Notes: generated by a model not told the origin, from the sequence alone. Numbered from the stretch's first letter, positions 46,201 through 54,593 are shown. The stretch: 64,000 nucleotides of DNA from Calamus simplicifolius (GCA_900491605.1 UESW01003836.1:430167-494166); one strand, 5' to 3'. Numbers and translations: made by a program.

Positions 46201-49200
46201 TAAATTCGAATCAAGTTTATTATGAGATCGGTAGTATCAATATCTAGTTAGTTAGAGAATCGACGGCTAGAGAAGCTGGTTGATGCTTTGAGATTTGGTG
46301 ATTTTATAGGTTCTAGTCCACTTCCAATTTTGCTAGCATAATTTTTCGCTCAAGGTCATTGGAGGCTTATACGGCTGGAATCTTGTCAAACTACTATGAA
46401 TTCGAATTCTCTCGCGCTTGGTTTCGCAGAGGTTCGGAGGCCCTTCGGCCTAGCTGAAGTATAAAAATAGCCTGGCTCCGTCGAGCATTTGAATGCTTCG
46501 GTTTGGCCGAGGTATAAGAATGGTTCGATCTGCTGAGGCATAAAATATTGCGGTGCCATTGAGTATACGAGATAGAATGCCTCGGCGATAGCTCGGGCCC
46601 GCCGAGGCGTAAAAATGGTTCGTAATGATTCAGTCTAAGGATGGCTTGGTCTTGCCGAGGATGGTTCTGCTCTGCCGAGAATGGTTCGGTTCTGCTATTT
46701 TCTAAATAGCTGATCGAATATCTCGAGTGGTCTCAACCTTTTTATCGTGTGCACAAGCGTTGGCGCATAAAATTTTACCCCTCATCAGGACCTTTGACCA
46801 AACATAAACATTGGGAGCATATCAATATCAGCTAAATAGACCTAGATCCAACCTGTCTAATTCAGACCCAATATTGATCCAATATGTTAACTGAATTGGG
46901 TTTGAGACCAAAACTTACCGTCCATCTCCCCAACCAAGGTCTAAAATAGCATCTGAACTGAACCCAATCTCAAAGACAACCAAAATTGTTCAAACAATAA
47001 TATGCACAAAATCCTAGCTCACTCCCAACAGAGCCATTTGGCTGTTATCTGGACTGGGACCAGGCTACTTCCCCAACTGATTAGGTCAGTCTTCATCCAA
47101 ATCATAGGAAAAAGGCATTTAAAAGGGAAGGAAGAGCTGTGGTAAAACTGATAAAAGCCTAATTCACTGACACAACAAATATTATCTGTTATCAAAATAT
47201 TTTCCTGCATTCTTTAAATCTCATTCGTGTACTCTTTGAATAATCAGACCAAGTACACTTTACATAATATTTCAATGCTCTGAACCATAATAGTCGCAAC
47301 AATCCAATTACCAAGATTTCCCCTTTTGAACCTCTCTACGTTCACAATTTCATAGCATGAGGACATGCTTGTTACCCTAACTAACTTCGAGGATGTAGAA
47401 AAGAAATTTGAATATTCCAACAAAAATAAAACAAATGGCTGAACTGAAGATGAAGAGACCACCTGAAAATTTTTTAAGAGAGTAAAATTTAGTTTATAAA
47501 ATCTATTCTCACATGGACCTAGAACTTTCAGATCAAGAATTCGTGGGATGATTAGAAAAGTTTTATGGAGTTTCTCATCCTAAATTAACATAGATAATAT
47601 AAATTTTTGGAGATAGCCCCCAACCCAGTTGATGACCATAATTTTCACTTTGATATCCATAAAATTTAGTATGCTTACTCAACCAAAACTTAATGAAGAA
47701 AAAGAAAAAACAGAGCGAGAGAGAGAGAGAGAGAGATGGTACCTGGAACCCTTGGAAACATTGCTTCCTATATGCAGCCTCCTCCTTTTGGCCCATGCTA
47801 GCCCAAACATCTGAATACACCACATCTGCCCCCCTTACTGCTTCCCTGGGATCATGTGTAATTTCAATCTTGCTGATTCCAGCACTCCTTGCTTTCTCAA
47901 CGGTCTTCTCATCTGGCTCAAATCCTTTCGGGCAAGCACATACAAAATGCAAAGGGACTACAGATGCCATCAGCAGCCACGAGTGCACAACATTGTTCCC
48001 ATCTCCAACATAAACAATCTGAAAACAACATTAGCAAAACATAATTTGATTGAATGTGTAATTTGCAATACATACATAAGTCCAATGTATGTCTTTACAA
48101 CTCTGATGGTTTCATGGGAAATGGCTAACCTTGGTTCCTTCTAGCTGGCCAATATGTTCTATAATTGTCAGTGCATCGGCCATTATTTGGCACGGGTGGT
48201 TATAGTCGGTTAGACCATTGATGACTGGCACTGAAGCATATGAAGCCAAGTCAAGAATATCCTGCCATAATCATACAAAAGAGTAAGAAATAAAAGATGC
48301 ATATGCTTATGGAAGCAGAATAATGTAGAAGATAATTATCTTGGAAATACTTTTGTTTGGAAAAAGAAATGGATTTCAAATATCCATCATGGTTTCCTAG
48401 GCACATCAAATGGCAAATCCTATTATATATTTACCAATTCAAGGTTCCTTCATTCCATGACTCAGAATGTTTAGTTATAAGATCATCTAAGATATACCAT
48501 AGAAATGAACCTTGGAACTACTAATCTATATTCTATTAGTAGGATAAACAAAGGTGATGCATGGAACTAAGTAATCATAAATCCTGGCTGAATACATAAT
48601 AGAAATTCAAGATCACGTTTGGACCAGAAGTGACTTTATCAATGCCACACATCCAACTTCCTCTGTCCAACCGGCATGCTAATCCTAGACATTCACCATC
48701 TCGAGCATATCAGACAATTTGACCTCTTCACCTTCCAAGTTTTAGATTTAGATGGTAAACCTGACCTCAAATCTCTCTCAAGGCTTAGCTCATCCTAGTG
48801 ATGTTCAAATTTTGGATTGCATCCATTTATATAAATTTTAGTTAATGCCCATCATATTTGCCCAGACTTTGTTTGATTATATATGAGATATTCTTGTTCA
48901 CTGCCGCACTGCCACATCCTCCAGTTAATTTGGCCAAGCTAGCAGAAATTATCTCGATAGAGATCCTGACACTTAATTCTTATTGCAACCAATGCTTGAG
49001 CATTGCACCATATGCGCTCTACCACGCCTGAAAAGTTGCATGAAGTGGTAGAAGAGGATTCCAAACCATCTTTTGAGAACTAGTACGAAGCGCTGGATTC
49101 TCCAAATGAGAAAATTGGATATGATAGTAGAGTTCTATGCGTTTGGATTCTATATGTGCATGCATATGCATAATTTGATTTTATATTAACAATCAGCTAG

Positions 49201-52200
49201 CTTCAGCACATCCAATGCATGTAACTGATCTAAGAGGAAGGAATATTGGATGGATGGCTTAGATCCCATGAAAAAGAGAAAAGGAAGACTTGAAGGATGG
49301 TTGTAGTACCATCACTTGATCCAGGTCAAAGAAGTAAAATTATGATCCATCAAATTATTGAGCAAAAGTCCTTGTCATGCAAATCATTTTTTATTGAATA
49401 TTTTTCTTCTGAGTTCAGTTTGTTAAGAGATGGCGGTGATGAATGGGAAACATGAAGCAGGTTAAGACAGGAGAAATGGAAGGGAAGTTTTGGATTTTTC
49501 TTTTGAAAAACAGGTACAAATCTCTGCAGTTGAAAAGCCGGCAAGTCACAAGTGAGTCCACTAGATATAGTAGTATAACGAAGTTAATTAATAACACGCT
49601 TTTCAAAAAAAATGTCAATCAGGATGTTAACCACTGATAGATCCATGAAACATCATAAAGTCATAAATGAAATAGGATCTTTTAGAAAAATAATGTATTG
49701 TGATGCAATTAAACCATTAATATCTATTTCTTTAAGAACCGTATGTTAAGGTCAACAGTGCATCATAACTGTAATATTAGCATTCTGTATATATTGTATA
49801 TGTTTATTAGATATGTTTCGGTCACTTAGCAGCAACATTGGAAGATATTAGATTCTCTGAAGTTTTGGGATACTCCCCCATAAGATCAAGACTCATTTAA
49901 AAGGATACAGTCCCAGACAGGTGTCATCGCATTCTCAGCACCACTAGCTCAGTTAGATAGCAACAATCCAGTTAAAATTCTAATGTTAGTGCAGGGGACT
50001 GAACATATATCAAAAATGTGATATGTGAAACATGTTCAGGACCAATTTCTTTAAGGCTAAATAAGGAAAATTAAATAAGGAAAAGAAGAGCACAAGAAAA
50101 GAAATTAGTAGAGTTGCAGAAATTTCAATCTTCAAAAAAAAAAAATATTTATCACAGTTAGTTTATACATTCAATGAACGATCCTTAATTTTTCAAAATA
50201 AAATACCAAGGATAGTTTATCTCATGATTCTCACAAATTTCTATCAATTGCTTAACGGAAATAACTTCATTGTTTGACTTTTCTTTGTGAAGCCACAATT
50301 GTTCTCTAAAATGCTTTATAGCTGTATTGGTTCATTCACTTGCCCTCTATAACTCTCCCTCACTTTCTGTTCATTCTCTTAATGCAGAGCTGTTCTCCCT
50401 CGTCCTTCAAGGTCAGACTCGTTTTTCTAAGCAACGCTAGTGCCTGGTGATCTTCTTTTGCGGTGCTCAAGCAGCTGTTTTGACATAGAGAAAGCATTTT
50501 TTTTGTCATCATGCTACAAAATCTACAGTTTACAGCCATCTTGATACTCAAGTCAACTCGTCGGCTTGTTGTTCCTAATCCACCCTTGATCTTGCAATAT
50601 AGGTTTCTAGAACAAGCCATGCTTGTATAATTTTCAAGGCATTCGGAAAGAAATTACTGCATAATAAAGTTCTTCTCTTTTTTTTTGCAAGTGTAAATCT
50701 AGTCTGCTGAACTAGGAGAAAGATCATCAATATGATTCACAGAAATTTATAAAATCATTGTTCATGATGTTCGAAAAAAGAAATTTCTAATTGGACATAT
50801 ATGTATAAGTGTTTAAAATTTTCAGTTGCAATTGTGTTCTGACATGATCAAGTCTTAAAACAGGACTTTGCAGACCTTGCCAAAGAGTCATTTAACCTCA
50901 AATATCACACCCTCAAAACTTGCATGAGCACATCTACATATTCACACAAAACATAATTTAGAACATAGTGGAATTACATCAGAAAACTTAAGCACTGCAA
51001 TACCTGCATGTGATCAGTCTTGCAGAGTTAAAACTCAGTCATAAGATGCTTCAAAATGTAACAAAAATGATAATGCAACTCACCATCATACCTGGTGAGA
51101 AAATACACGTGCCATGATGATGTCATTAAAACCAGAAAGCACTCGAGCAACATCACGGGTCTCCTCTCGCTTACCCATCTGGATATCATCAGGTCCTAAG
51201 TAAATGGCATGCCCACCAAGCAAGAAGAATCCTGTTTCAAATGAAACACGAGTCCTCATGGATGGCTTAGCAAAAATCATTGCCATTGTCTTTCCCTTGA
51301 ATGGGAGGAAAGTTCTATCTCCTGATTTCAATAGTGCCTTGATCTCAGCTGCACGATTAAGGATCTTCAAGATTGTATCCTTGTCATAGTCACTGATATG
51401 GAGAAAATCTTTTTTGCCTGGTTCAGCTGCTTAAAATGATAAAGATAAAAGTTAAATTAAGTCTAAAGGTCAAAGGGTTCTTGCAGTTCACATGTTTTCT
51501 TAGCTTGCACACAGTTGGGCTACCATCAACGGATGCTAATGTAAGATTAATAACTTCACATCCTGCTTGAGAATGTAGCTAAACCAAACAAAACAGATGA
51601 TTCACCAAGCTTTTTAAGCAAAAACTTCTCATAGTTCCTCATCCCACAATAAGAAATCTTTTCCAGTTCAAGGAAAGGGGGCAACATCTTTATACAGATA
51701 TTTTATACACATTCTTCAGTATAGTGCAAAACAGCAATTGTGGAAAGTTTTAATCTAGGGAAACCATTCTTTAAGTAAAACATGCGAGCATAAAAATCCA
51801 AAGACCACTAGATTATGGCCACTCAAGACCCATAAAAACACCCATTATTTACAAAAATAACTATGAAAAGCACCCAGGTTTTTATTTAAAGGCTAGTATT
51901 TATTTGACAGGAATATGAAAAATTAAGACAGAAAATCACAAAATAAAGCATGGCTAATGCACTGGCAATCCTTAACAGTTAATCCTGTTAATTCATTCTT
52001 TCATTCATTTTCATTGATTGCAGGATTGGTCGTAAAATATGGTACAATCTATCAACCACTAACAATTAACTTAAGGCTGAAGTGTCTTTCATTATTTTAA
52101 GCAATAAATCAGCAGCGCACCCAAACGGTTCCAATCTGAGGACTCTTATACATGTGGAACTGATCAGAACTTAAGTTCAAATTGACTGAGTTCCACTCTT

Positions 52201-52950
52201 AGAGGATTGTTCGAATTCTACCAGCCTCTAATGATCCTTGAAAGCAATTATCAAGGAGAGAATTGAAGAGAATCACCACATTCACCATCAGAACATCAAT
52301 ATTAAAATAAACAATAGATGAAAAATTAAGGTGACTTATTTCTATCAGACATTGGGCAGTTCTTGTAACAGATATCAACAAGCAGAGCTGATTTCACCGT
52401 CCATATTAAACAACAAATTCGATCAATTATAAGGGGGAAAAAAATCATGAGTCGTAACACGTACTGTAAATTCTTTAACTTCTCAGGGCATCCAAAGAAT
52501 TCCAACCACAAATCAATCATATCAAGAAATGGAATCTCAATTAGCTCTAGTGAAATCTAACTAAAAATCAAACAAAGAAACGCTCGCCATGCCTATAAAA
52601 TCATCCGATCCTGGAAAACCCTAATCCAACCCTCGATCACGTCAAATAGCGGAGCTAAATAGACACTGGTAGCCATGACGAAAGGAAGGAGACGATTCTG
52701 AGAGATAAATCTCACCATTTCCTTCCTTGGAGGAAGAAATGACGGAATGGGCGGGTGCGGACGTCCGGCATGAGATCCGGCCGCAAGCGCCGCCGCTAAA
52801 GCCGGCCAGAAAAGATCGAGAAGCGAAGGAGATCGAGGACGAAAGCGACGAAGACCGACGGAGAGATCCTCCGTCGAAGGCGGACGAGGAGGAGGCGAGG
52901 GCTGCGTCGGAAGCGACCGAGAGGAGGCCACTGGAGAGCACTGCCGCCAT
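22102..52950 (-). CDS. OTC: Ornithine carbamoyltransferase, plastid-targeted, 5 coding exons
   Basis: OTC makes citrulline from ornithine and carbamoyl phosphate, the sixth step of plant arginine synthesis, in the plastid stroma. Coding exons on the - strand are 52716-52950, 51092-51426, 48130-48261, 47743-48018 and 22102-22284. All joins have GT/AG and matching phases, giving 1,161 bases and 386 residues, the normal plant length. Residues 1 to about 70 are Ser/Ala/Arg-rich, as in a chloroplast transit peptide. The carbamoyl phosphate motif SMRTR is at 134-138, HPCQ at 212-215, the SMG loop at 308-310 and the catalytic HCLP at 343-346, with the end HAQNAIMLHLFGV. All key residues are intact. 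The last intron is 25.5 kb, filled by nested retrotransposons. A Tat-type element sits about 450 bases upstream of the start. The gene converges on the auxilin-like gene. Confidence 0.95.
22716..22743. repeat. 28-base poly-C run in the last OTC intron
   Basis: A CT microsatellite (22690-22715) passes into 28 consecutive C. In the OTC transcript this is a G28 tract about 430 bases before the terminal exon. Long homopolymers are error-prone, so the exact length is uncertain. Confidence 0.85.
23334..23419. repeat. 43-bp tandem duplication
   Basis: AGGATATTGGATTCTATC starts at 23334 and its near-identical copy, with one G-to-A change, starts at 23377. Confidence 0.9.
24277..25247 (-). repeat. 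3' LTR of the Tat-type element (971 bp)
   Basis: The left edge TATTGCTGCG corresponds to TGTTGCTGCGG at 36358, and the right edge CCCCTCATGA corresponds to CCCCTCATCA at 46787. The body matches 46056-46787 through sites such as TATTTATAGGC and CTACTATGAATTCGAA. Numerous differences show the insertion is much older than the element at 4132-10078. Confidence 0.88.
25248..25261 (-). other. Polypurine tract of the Tat-type element
   Basis: On the - strand this reads AAGTGAGGGGCATG directly before the LTR start, and is similar in form to the tract at 8687-8703. Confidence 0.6.
25593..28518 (+). pseudogene. Antisense extra ORF of the Tat-type element (gypsy-type transposon protein family), spliced and decayed
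   Basis: It is encoded opposite to gag-pol. The first block (25593-26339) has the sequence features of the plant putative gypsy-type transposon family (Transposase_28-like): PGLGQRVLDQLESGIFFYEK, then FKVGLRFPLNLLVSDIMKYY and WRYIIGFISLC. A later block (27330-27700) is a coiled coil rich in Glu/Ala/Arg, and the last block (about 28270-28518) is acidic. Intron-like gaps are visible, for example from GTGAGTTC near 27253 to TTACAG at 27329, and one ending TTGCAG at 26334. In-frame stops between blocks show decay. The function of these antisense products is unknown. Confidence 0.7.
28519..30479. other. Spacer between the converging ORFs of the Tat-type element
   Basis: No intact gene is visible. 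Short diverged motifs of the type GGCTTTGCCGAGG recur (28640-28910). A G-box (29179-29188) and a TATA box (29266-29273) stand on the + strand. Confidence 0.55.
30480..30915. repeat. About 90-bp tandem array, nearly 5 units, in the Tat-type element
   Basis: GATTATATTTTACTTGGC recurs at 30541, 30629, 30719 and 30811, with a truncated copy at 30904. Spacings are 88 to 93 bases. Units contain TCGGCCCTGTCGAGGCTTGA-type motifs. Confidence 0.9.
31318..32076 (-). pseudogene. Tat-type integrase, broken
   Basis: Near 31950-32060 the translation has TPGYYWPTMQRDADDLVRAC followed by DSCQRH, the zinc-binding N-terminal domain. Lower down, WAYRTTERVPIGRTPFRMAF marks the end of the catalytic core and the start of the C-terminal domain. 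Frames change between these parts, so no active integrase is encoded. Confidence 0.8.
32240..32932 (-). pseudogene. Tat-type dual RNase H region, broken
   Basis: The end of the first RNase H reads VLTDQPIKSIIHCPEASGRM and KAQVLADFLLE. The second domain starts near LWLLHANG, where family members usually have HVDG, so the catalytic Asp is replaced by Asn, and a frame change follows. It ends IPRTENACADLLSRLVT. Two RNase H domains in series point to the Tat lineage. Confidence 0.7.
33360..34041 (-). pseudogene. Tat-type reverse transcriptase, broken
   Basis: The N-terminal part has VDKLIKANFIREVNYLDWLA. After a frame change the core reads TFMDAYSGYNQIQMAPEDEE and VMPFGLKNAGATYQRLVNKV, with the YVDD active site at 33513-33524 intact. 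The frame break between the two parts inactivates it. Confidence 0.85.
34299..34700 (-). pseudogene. Tat-type aspartic protease, broken
   Basis: The active-site motif LIDSGS is at about 34573-34590 and the C-terminal landmark YNAILGRPG is near 34340-34370, in a different frame. The order, directly after the gag nucleocapsid, is normal. Confidence 0.75.
34860..36300 (-). pseudogene. Tat-type gag with nucleocapsid, broken
   Basis: The capsid-like segment is around 35188-35409, with FNTVLLEVDHLNHEVVMSAL and SLFDMMAVADKYARVEES. The nucleocapsid YCRFHRDHGHDTKECWQLR is at 34919-34963. Several frame changes and stops separate the parts. Confidence 0.75.
36337..36354 (-). other. Primer-binding site of the Tat-type element
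   Basis: On the - strand TGGCGCTAGAGAAGGGCC follows the LTR end CAACA after the spacer GAT, the same spacer as in the element at 4132-10078. Confidence 0.65.
36358..36491 (-). repeat. 5' LTR of the Tat-type element, inner fragment
   Basis: It starts TGTTGCTGCGGAAATCCGC and matches 24277-24410. It ends abruptly near CGAAAGATC, where chromodomain-gypsy sequence begins. Confidence 0.85.
36492..37768 (+). mobile_element. Chromovirus 3' fragment: integrase end, chromodomain, truncated LTR
   Basis: After a GC-rich stretch (36495-36640) comes integrase C-terminal coding, with DQSPAELCQGYQPRTPLEV and HPVFHVSFLKPYHGD, and then chromodomain remnants near 37190-37385. The LTR segment follows from about 37505 and ends GCCGGGTGACA at 37768. 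Compared with the inverted copy, about 430 bases are missing at the GACCATGTGAC to GGAATGGGATTG junction. Confidence 0.75.
37772..37783 (+). other. Primer-binding site of the chromovirus
   Basis: GGGTATCAGAGC, one base off the standard TGGTATCAGAGC initiator-Met site, lies three bases after the LTR end. Confidence 0.7.
37840..38930 (+). pseudogene. Chromovirus gag with zinc knuckle
   Basis: Stops interrupt the first 500 bases. From 38377 the frame is open with FLPHNVTWVARDQLKKLKQM, a lysine-rich linker and the zinc knuckle CFICGGAHRMRDC at 38800-38838. This gag would form cytoplasmic particles; the damage upstream prevents a full product. Confidence 0.8.
38936..39361 (+). pseudogene. Chromovirus aspartic protease
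   Basis: The active site MIDTGATNNFI is at about 39017-39049, and GLEFFKAAKVMIIPHLND follows. The block is open for 140 codons but lies in a different frame from gag and from the downstream reverse transcriptase. Confidence 0.8.
39524..40485 (+). pseudogene. Chromovirus reverse transcriptase, several frame breaks
   Basis: The N-terminal part gives MDPAELKELCTQLDELLAVG; the active site YLDD is at 40094-40105. The thumb and connection follow with FARTEVHFLGHIVGHGAIRM and RSFQGLVNYYRRFIKGYS. At least three frame changes separate these blocks. Confidence 0.85.
40486..40918 (+). pseudogene. Chromovirus RNase H
   Basis: FEVHTDASNRALGGVLIQ carries the catalytic Asp. YSAHEREMIIVIHCLEVWRY carries the catalytic Glu region, and the last segment reads IVTDNVANTYFKTQ in another frame. 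Confidence 0.8.
40965..42172 (+). pseudogene. Chromovirus integrase, broken
   Basis: The zinc-binding part reads ESHDSRWVGHPGMERMYALL, the core begins SMDFIVGFPEVDGKRTFFVV in one frame, and FSTAYHPQMDGQTERVN with the catalytic Glu follows in another. A stop and frame changes split it. Confidence 0.82.
42173..42379 (+). pseudogene. Chromovirus chromodomain
   Basis: YTEYLVQWHGEDVSDATSRW is a chromodomain of the type fused to the integrase C-terminus in chromoviruses, where it is thought to steer integration to modified chromatin. It ends at a TGA at the 3' UTR/LTR border. Confidence 0.8.
42381..43126 (+). repeat. Chromovirus 3' UTR/LTR with GC-rich CGCGC block
   Basis: The first 300 bases match the inverse of about 43490-43800. 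Then 42680-43000 is very GC-rich with recurring GCGCGCC and CCCAGGC motifs. It is related to 36495-36640 but in a different arrangement, so this part of the LTR varies between copies. Confidence 0.65.
43127..46055 (-). mobile_element. Inverted, internally deleted chromovirus copy
   Basis: On the - strand the order is a truncated gag (46055-45880), a protease with VMIDTGAIDNF, a reverse transcriptase (45247-44400), integrase C-terminus and chromodomain (44390-43810), and the 3' UTR/LTR down to 43127. The LTR end reads CCTAGCCGGATGATA. The reverse transcriptase joins in frame to the integrase tail near 44370-44390, removing about 1.4 kb. The active-site motif is YRDD instead of YLDD, and a CAG-to-TAG change stops the chromodomain. 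Confidence 0.8.
43960..44718 (-). pseudogene. In-frame fusion of reverse transcriptase thumb and integrase C-terminus
   Basis: An open frame of 252 codons starts MPFGLTNAPATFCNLMTDVL and passes through VSELRSFLGL directly into AKARDNLVRAAMQMKIRADE. It then continues as HPVFHVSFLKPYHGDLD to a premature TAG after GTSQGP. RNase H and the integrase core are missing. It could not retrotranspose on its own. Confidence 0.8.
46056..46787 (-). repeat. 5' LTR of the Tat-type element, outer fragment
   Basis: It resumes at CATGCTTGAGCTTTAATG, matching 24508 onwards, and ends at CCCCTCATCA. About 90 bases present in the 3' LTR between the two fragments are missing, so the nested insertion came with a local deletion. 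Confidence 0.85.
46793..47742 (-). other. OTC last intron, left-hand host portion
   Basis: Host intron between the Tat-type element and OTC exon 4. No open frame of interest. A short stretch with GACCCAATATTGATCC and GAATTGGGTTTGAG (46870-46960) has repeat character but no partner here. Confidence 0.55.
47708..47737. repeat. GA/CT microsatellite beside the OTC exon 4 donor site
   Basis: The repeat starts within ten bases of the donor on the transcribed strand, where it reads as a CT run. Confidence 0.9.
47743..48018 (-). CDS. OTC: OTC exon 4 (ornithine-binding domain, SMG loop)
   Basis: Ninety-two codons run from IVYVGDGNNVVHSWLLM to AYRKQCFQGFQ. They contain YSDVWASMGQKEE, the SMG loop that closes on ornithine. 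The donor GTACCAT is followed at once by a long CT repeat. Confidence 0.93.
48130..48261 (-). CDS. OTC: OTC exon 3 (HPCQ motif)
   Basis: Forty-four codons, from DILDLASYASVPVINGL to HIGQLEGTK, contain NHPCQIMADALT with the conserved His and Gln that contact carbamoyl phosphate. The flanking sites are ATTATGGCAG and GTTAGC. Confidence 0.93.
48262..51091 (-). other. OTC intron 2 (2.8 kb), no gene seen
   Basis: AT-rich intron between exon 2 and exon 3. I see no recognisable transposon domain or RNA gene. Intron 3 (48019-48129) is only 111 bases. Confidence 0.6.
51092..51426 (-). CDS. OTC: OTC exon 2 (carbamoyl phosphate-binding domain)
   Basis: It begins after TTTTAAGCAG with EPGKKDFLHISDYDKD and carries FAKPSMRTRVSFETGF, where SMRTR is the plant form of the STRTR phosphate-binding motif. 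It ends ARVFSHQ before GTATGA, phase 0. Confidence 0.93.
51427..52715 (-). other. OTC intron 1 (1.3 kb), no other feature seen
   Basis: AT-rich sequence between the transit-peptide exon and the first catalytic-domain exon. Confidence 0.6.
52716..52950 (-). CDS. OTC: OTC exon 1 (transit peptide)
   Basis: The start ATG at 52950-52948 is followed by AAVLSSGLLSVASDAALASS and further Ser-rich sequence. The exon ends SSKEGN plus one base before GTGAG, and that base completes an Ala codon with exon 2. Confidence 0.9.
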
Positions 52951-53403
52951 TGCTGCCGAGCTGGAAGGCAGCAGTGCCTTCCACGGATTTACATAGAGCA
53001 GGGGTTCACGGATTTATATTCTCCAACTTCCCGATCTCAAAGGGCAAGGCATCTTTCTTTCGAACATGCGCGTTGGGAGTTTTATGCGGAAGAAGATCTG
53101 CCGTCCATCTATCACGCCTTCCCCGCATCTTGTTTCATTATTTACGAACGGATGAGATGGATCGATGGGGGAAAGGCAGACGGCAGTCCCTTCCTCCGCA
53201 TATAATATAACTTGCAAGCGCGTACAGGGAAGTTGGATAAGTAGCTCGCCTGTACTGAGATGCGATCAGGACCGTCAAAAAACACGCGTTAAACCAATAT
53301 GTATTTTGCTCTAATGTTCTACTTGGATGAAAAGAAAAACACGGAGGTTGAAGGAAAAAAGAAAAGAGATAAGTGTGTGTGTCCATATATCTACCAAATT
53401 ACT
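52951..53403 (-). promoter_or_regulatory. OTC upstream region up to the second Tat element
   Basis: Only about 450 bases separate the OTC start codon from the LTR of the next retrotransposon, so the native proximal promoter must lie here or partly within the LTR. No further motif could be assigned beyond the TATA candidate at 53012-53018. Confidence 0.4.
53012..53018 (-). promoter_or_regulatory. Candidate TATA box of OTC
   Basis: TATAAAT on the - strand lies about 62-70 bases upstream of the OTC start codon, which would give a short leader of about 35 bases. The call is by position only. Confidence 0.35.
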
Positions 53404-54164
53404 TGCGGTAAGCATTGATGGACGAAGATTTTCACATGTCGTCGAAAGTGTAGAGAGAGCGCCTTCTTCCTTGAGAACCTGCAAAAAGCCCCGGACCGAT
53501 GATTCCGATGGGGACCCTTCGATGCTCAAGTAAGTGGTTTGTAGAACAGGAATTTCGTAACAGAGTAGTGCTTGAGAGAGAGCCCCTTCCCCCGTTAGGG
53601 GTTGGCTCTTATGTACCTGTTCGGGGTTCCTCTTATCTTCCGTGATAACAGCCGGATCTTCTCTTCTGTTAAGATCGGCTTCGTAGATTAACACCGGATG
53701 GTTAGATACGTTCCGCGGATATCGGCGAGTGTGCAATACCTGTAACTGCCCATGATCTTGGTAAAAAGTGGGCGAGTGGATAGCGTTGTATAGTTTTAAG
53801 TCCGTTCAGCATCGAAATTTCGCTTCATGATAGAATTGCGTTAATGGCTGAGATTGGAGCTGGAATTGGAGCCAGGGCCGAGGCTGAGGCTAGGAGCTGA
53901 TGCTGGAGCCAAGGCCGAACCCAGGTGGGTGCCGATGCCGGGGCCGAGGCTGAAGCCAGGAGCCGATGCCCAAGGCCGAAGCCAGGTGGGTGCCGATGCC
54001 AGGGCCGAGGCCGAAGCCAGGAGCCGATGCCGGAGCCGAGGCCGAAGCCAAGAGCCGATGCCGGAGCCGAGGCCGAAGCTAAGAGCCGATCAAATTATTA
54101 CCCTTGCTTCAAAGGCTGCGCGCATTTGTTATAGTGCCGCAAGGAGGGGTGGTTAGTCACATCA
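53404..54164 (-). repeat. 3' LTR of the second Tat element
   Basis: The right edge TAGTCACATCA is certain because a purine tract follows. The left edge is placed at TGCGGTAAGC by the TG/CA rule and is less sure. The LTR contains a degenerate minisatellite of GCCGAGGCCGAAGCC-type units (53851-54090). Confidence 0.65.
53851..54090. repeat. GCC-rich degenerate minisatellite in the LTR
   Basis: GCCGAGGC(C/T)GAAGCCA and GGAGCCGATGCC alternate with a period of roughly 30 bases. Confidence 0.85.
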
Positions 54165-54180
54165 GATGCTCCCCCCCCCC
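54165..54180 (-). other. Polypurine tract of the second Tat element
   Basis: On the - strand it is ten G followed by AGCATC directly before the LTR start TGATGTGAC. Confidence 0.7.
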
Positions 54181-54454
54181 TGAGATGAGAGAGCGTGTAC
54201 TCATCAGTGAAAGGGTGTTAGTATCCGCAGTACCTCCTGGCGGACGATCCTGTCTGTTCAGGTTGTTGGGATTGGGCAAGATTTTCTCGGGATGGATCCA
54301 TGGAAAGGCGGGTGCCATCATTGCGGTGAGGTCACCGCCATCCCTTCATAGGCGGTGCCCATCGCATCCTGTGCACCGAGTGGGCGCGGAGCGGTCTCCA
54401 ATAGCAAACAGGCGCGTGGCCAACTAGAGGTAGGCGGATGATTTGAAACACGGG

Positions 54455-54462
54455 TATAAAAG
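54455..54462 (+). promoter_or_regulatory. Candidate TATA box for the antisense ORF
   Basis: TATAAAAG on the + strand lies about 130 bases upstream of the likely start codon of the antisense ORF (54594). A transcription start of its own would fit an ORF opposite to gag-pol. Confidence 0.45.
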
Positions 54463-54593
54463 AGGGTTGCTCTGGGTTTGAGCCGCTTCTACTGCTTTGT
54501 CTTCCCTACCGACTGTTCAAGCCTGTTCATCTTCCACCACCCGAGCCCTCCATTGCTGACTTTCGACCTCCAACTTCAAGTTAGTTCTGCTCC

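Larger units (their letters stand above)
24277..46787 (-). mobile_element. Ty3/gypsy Tat-lineage element with antisense ORF, interrupted by other elements
   Basis: The 3' LTR is 24277-25247. The 5' LTR is split into 36358-36491 and 46056-46787. On the - strand the order is primer site, gag, protease, reverse transcriptase, two RNase H regions and integrase. A + strand extra ORF lies between integrase and the 3' LTR. A second RNase H plus an antisense ORF is typical of the Tat lineage (Ogre/Retand-like). Flanking bases AGATC (24272-24276) and GGACC (46788-46792) match at three of five positions and differ only by transitions, consistent with an old target-site duplication. All frames are broken. 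The element lies wholly inside the last OTC intron, opposite to no other host gene. Confidence 0.88.

Noticed and set aside
53854..54156. Gly/Pro/Glu repeat protein
   Set aside because: It is the translation of the GCC-rich minisatellite in the second Tat LTR.
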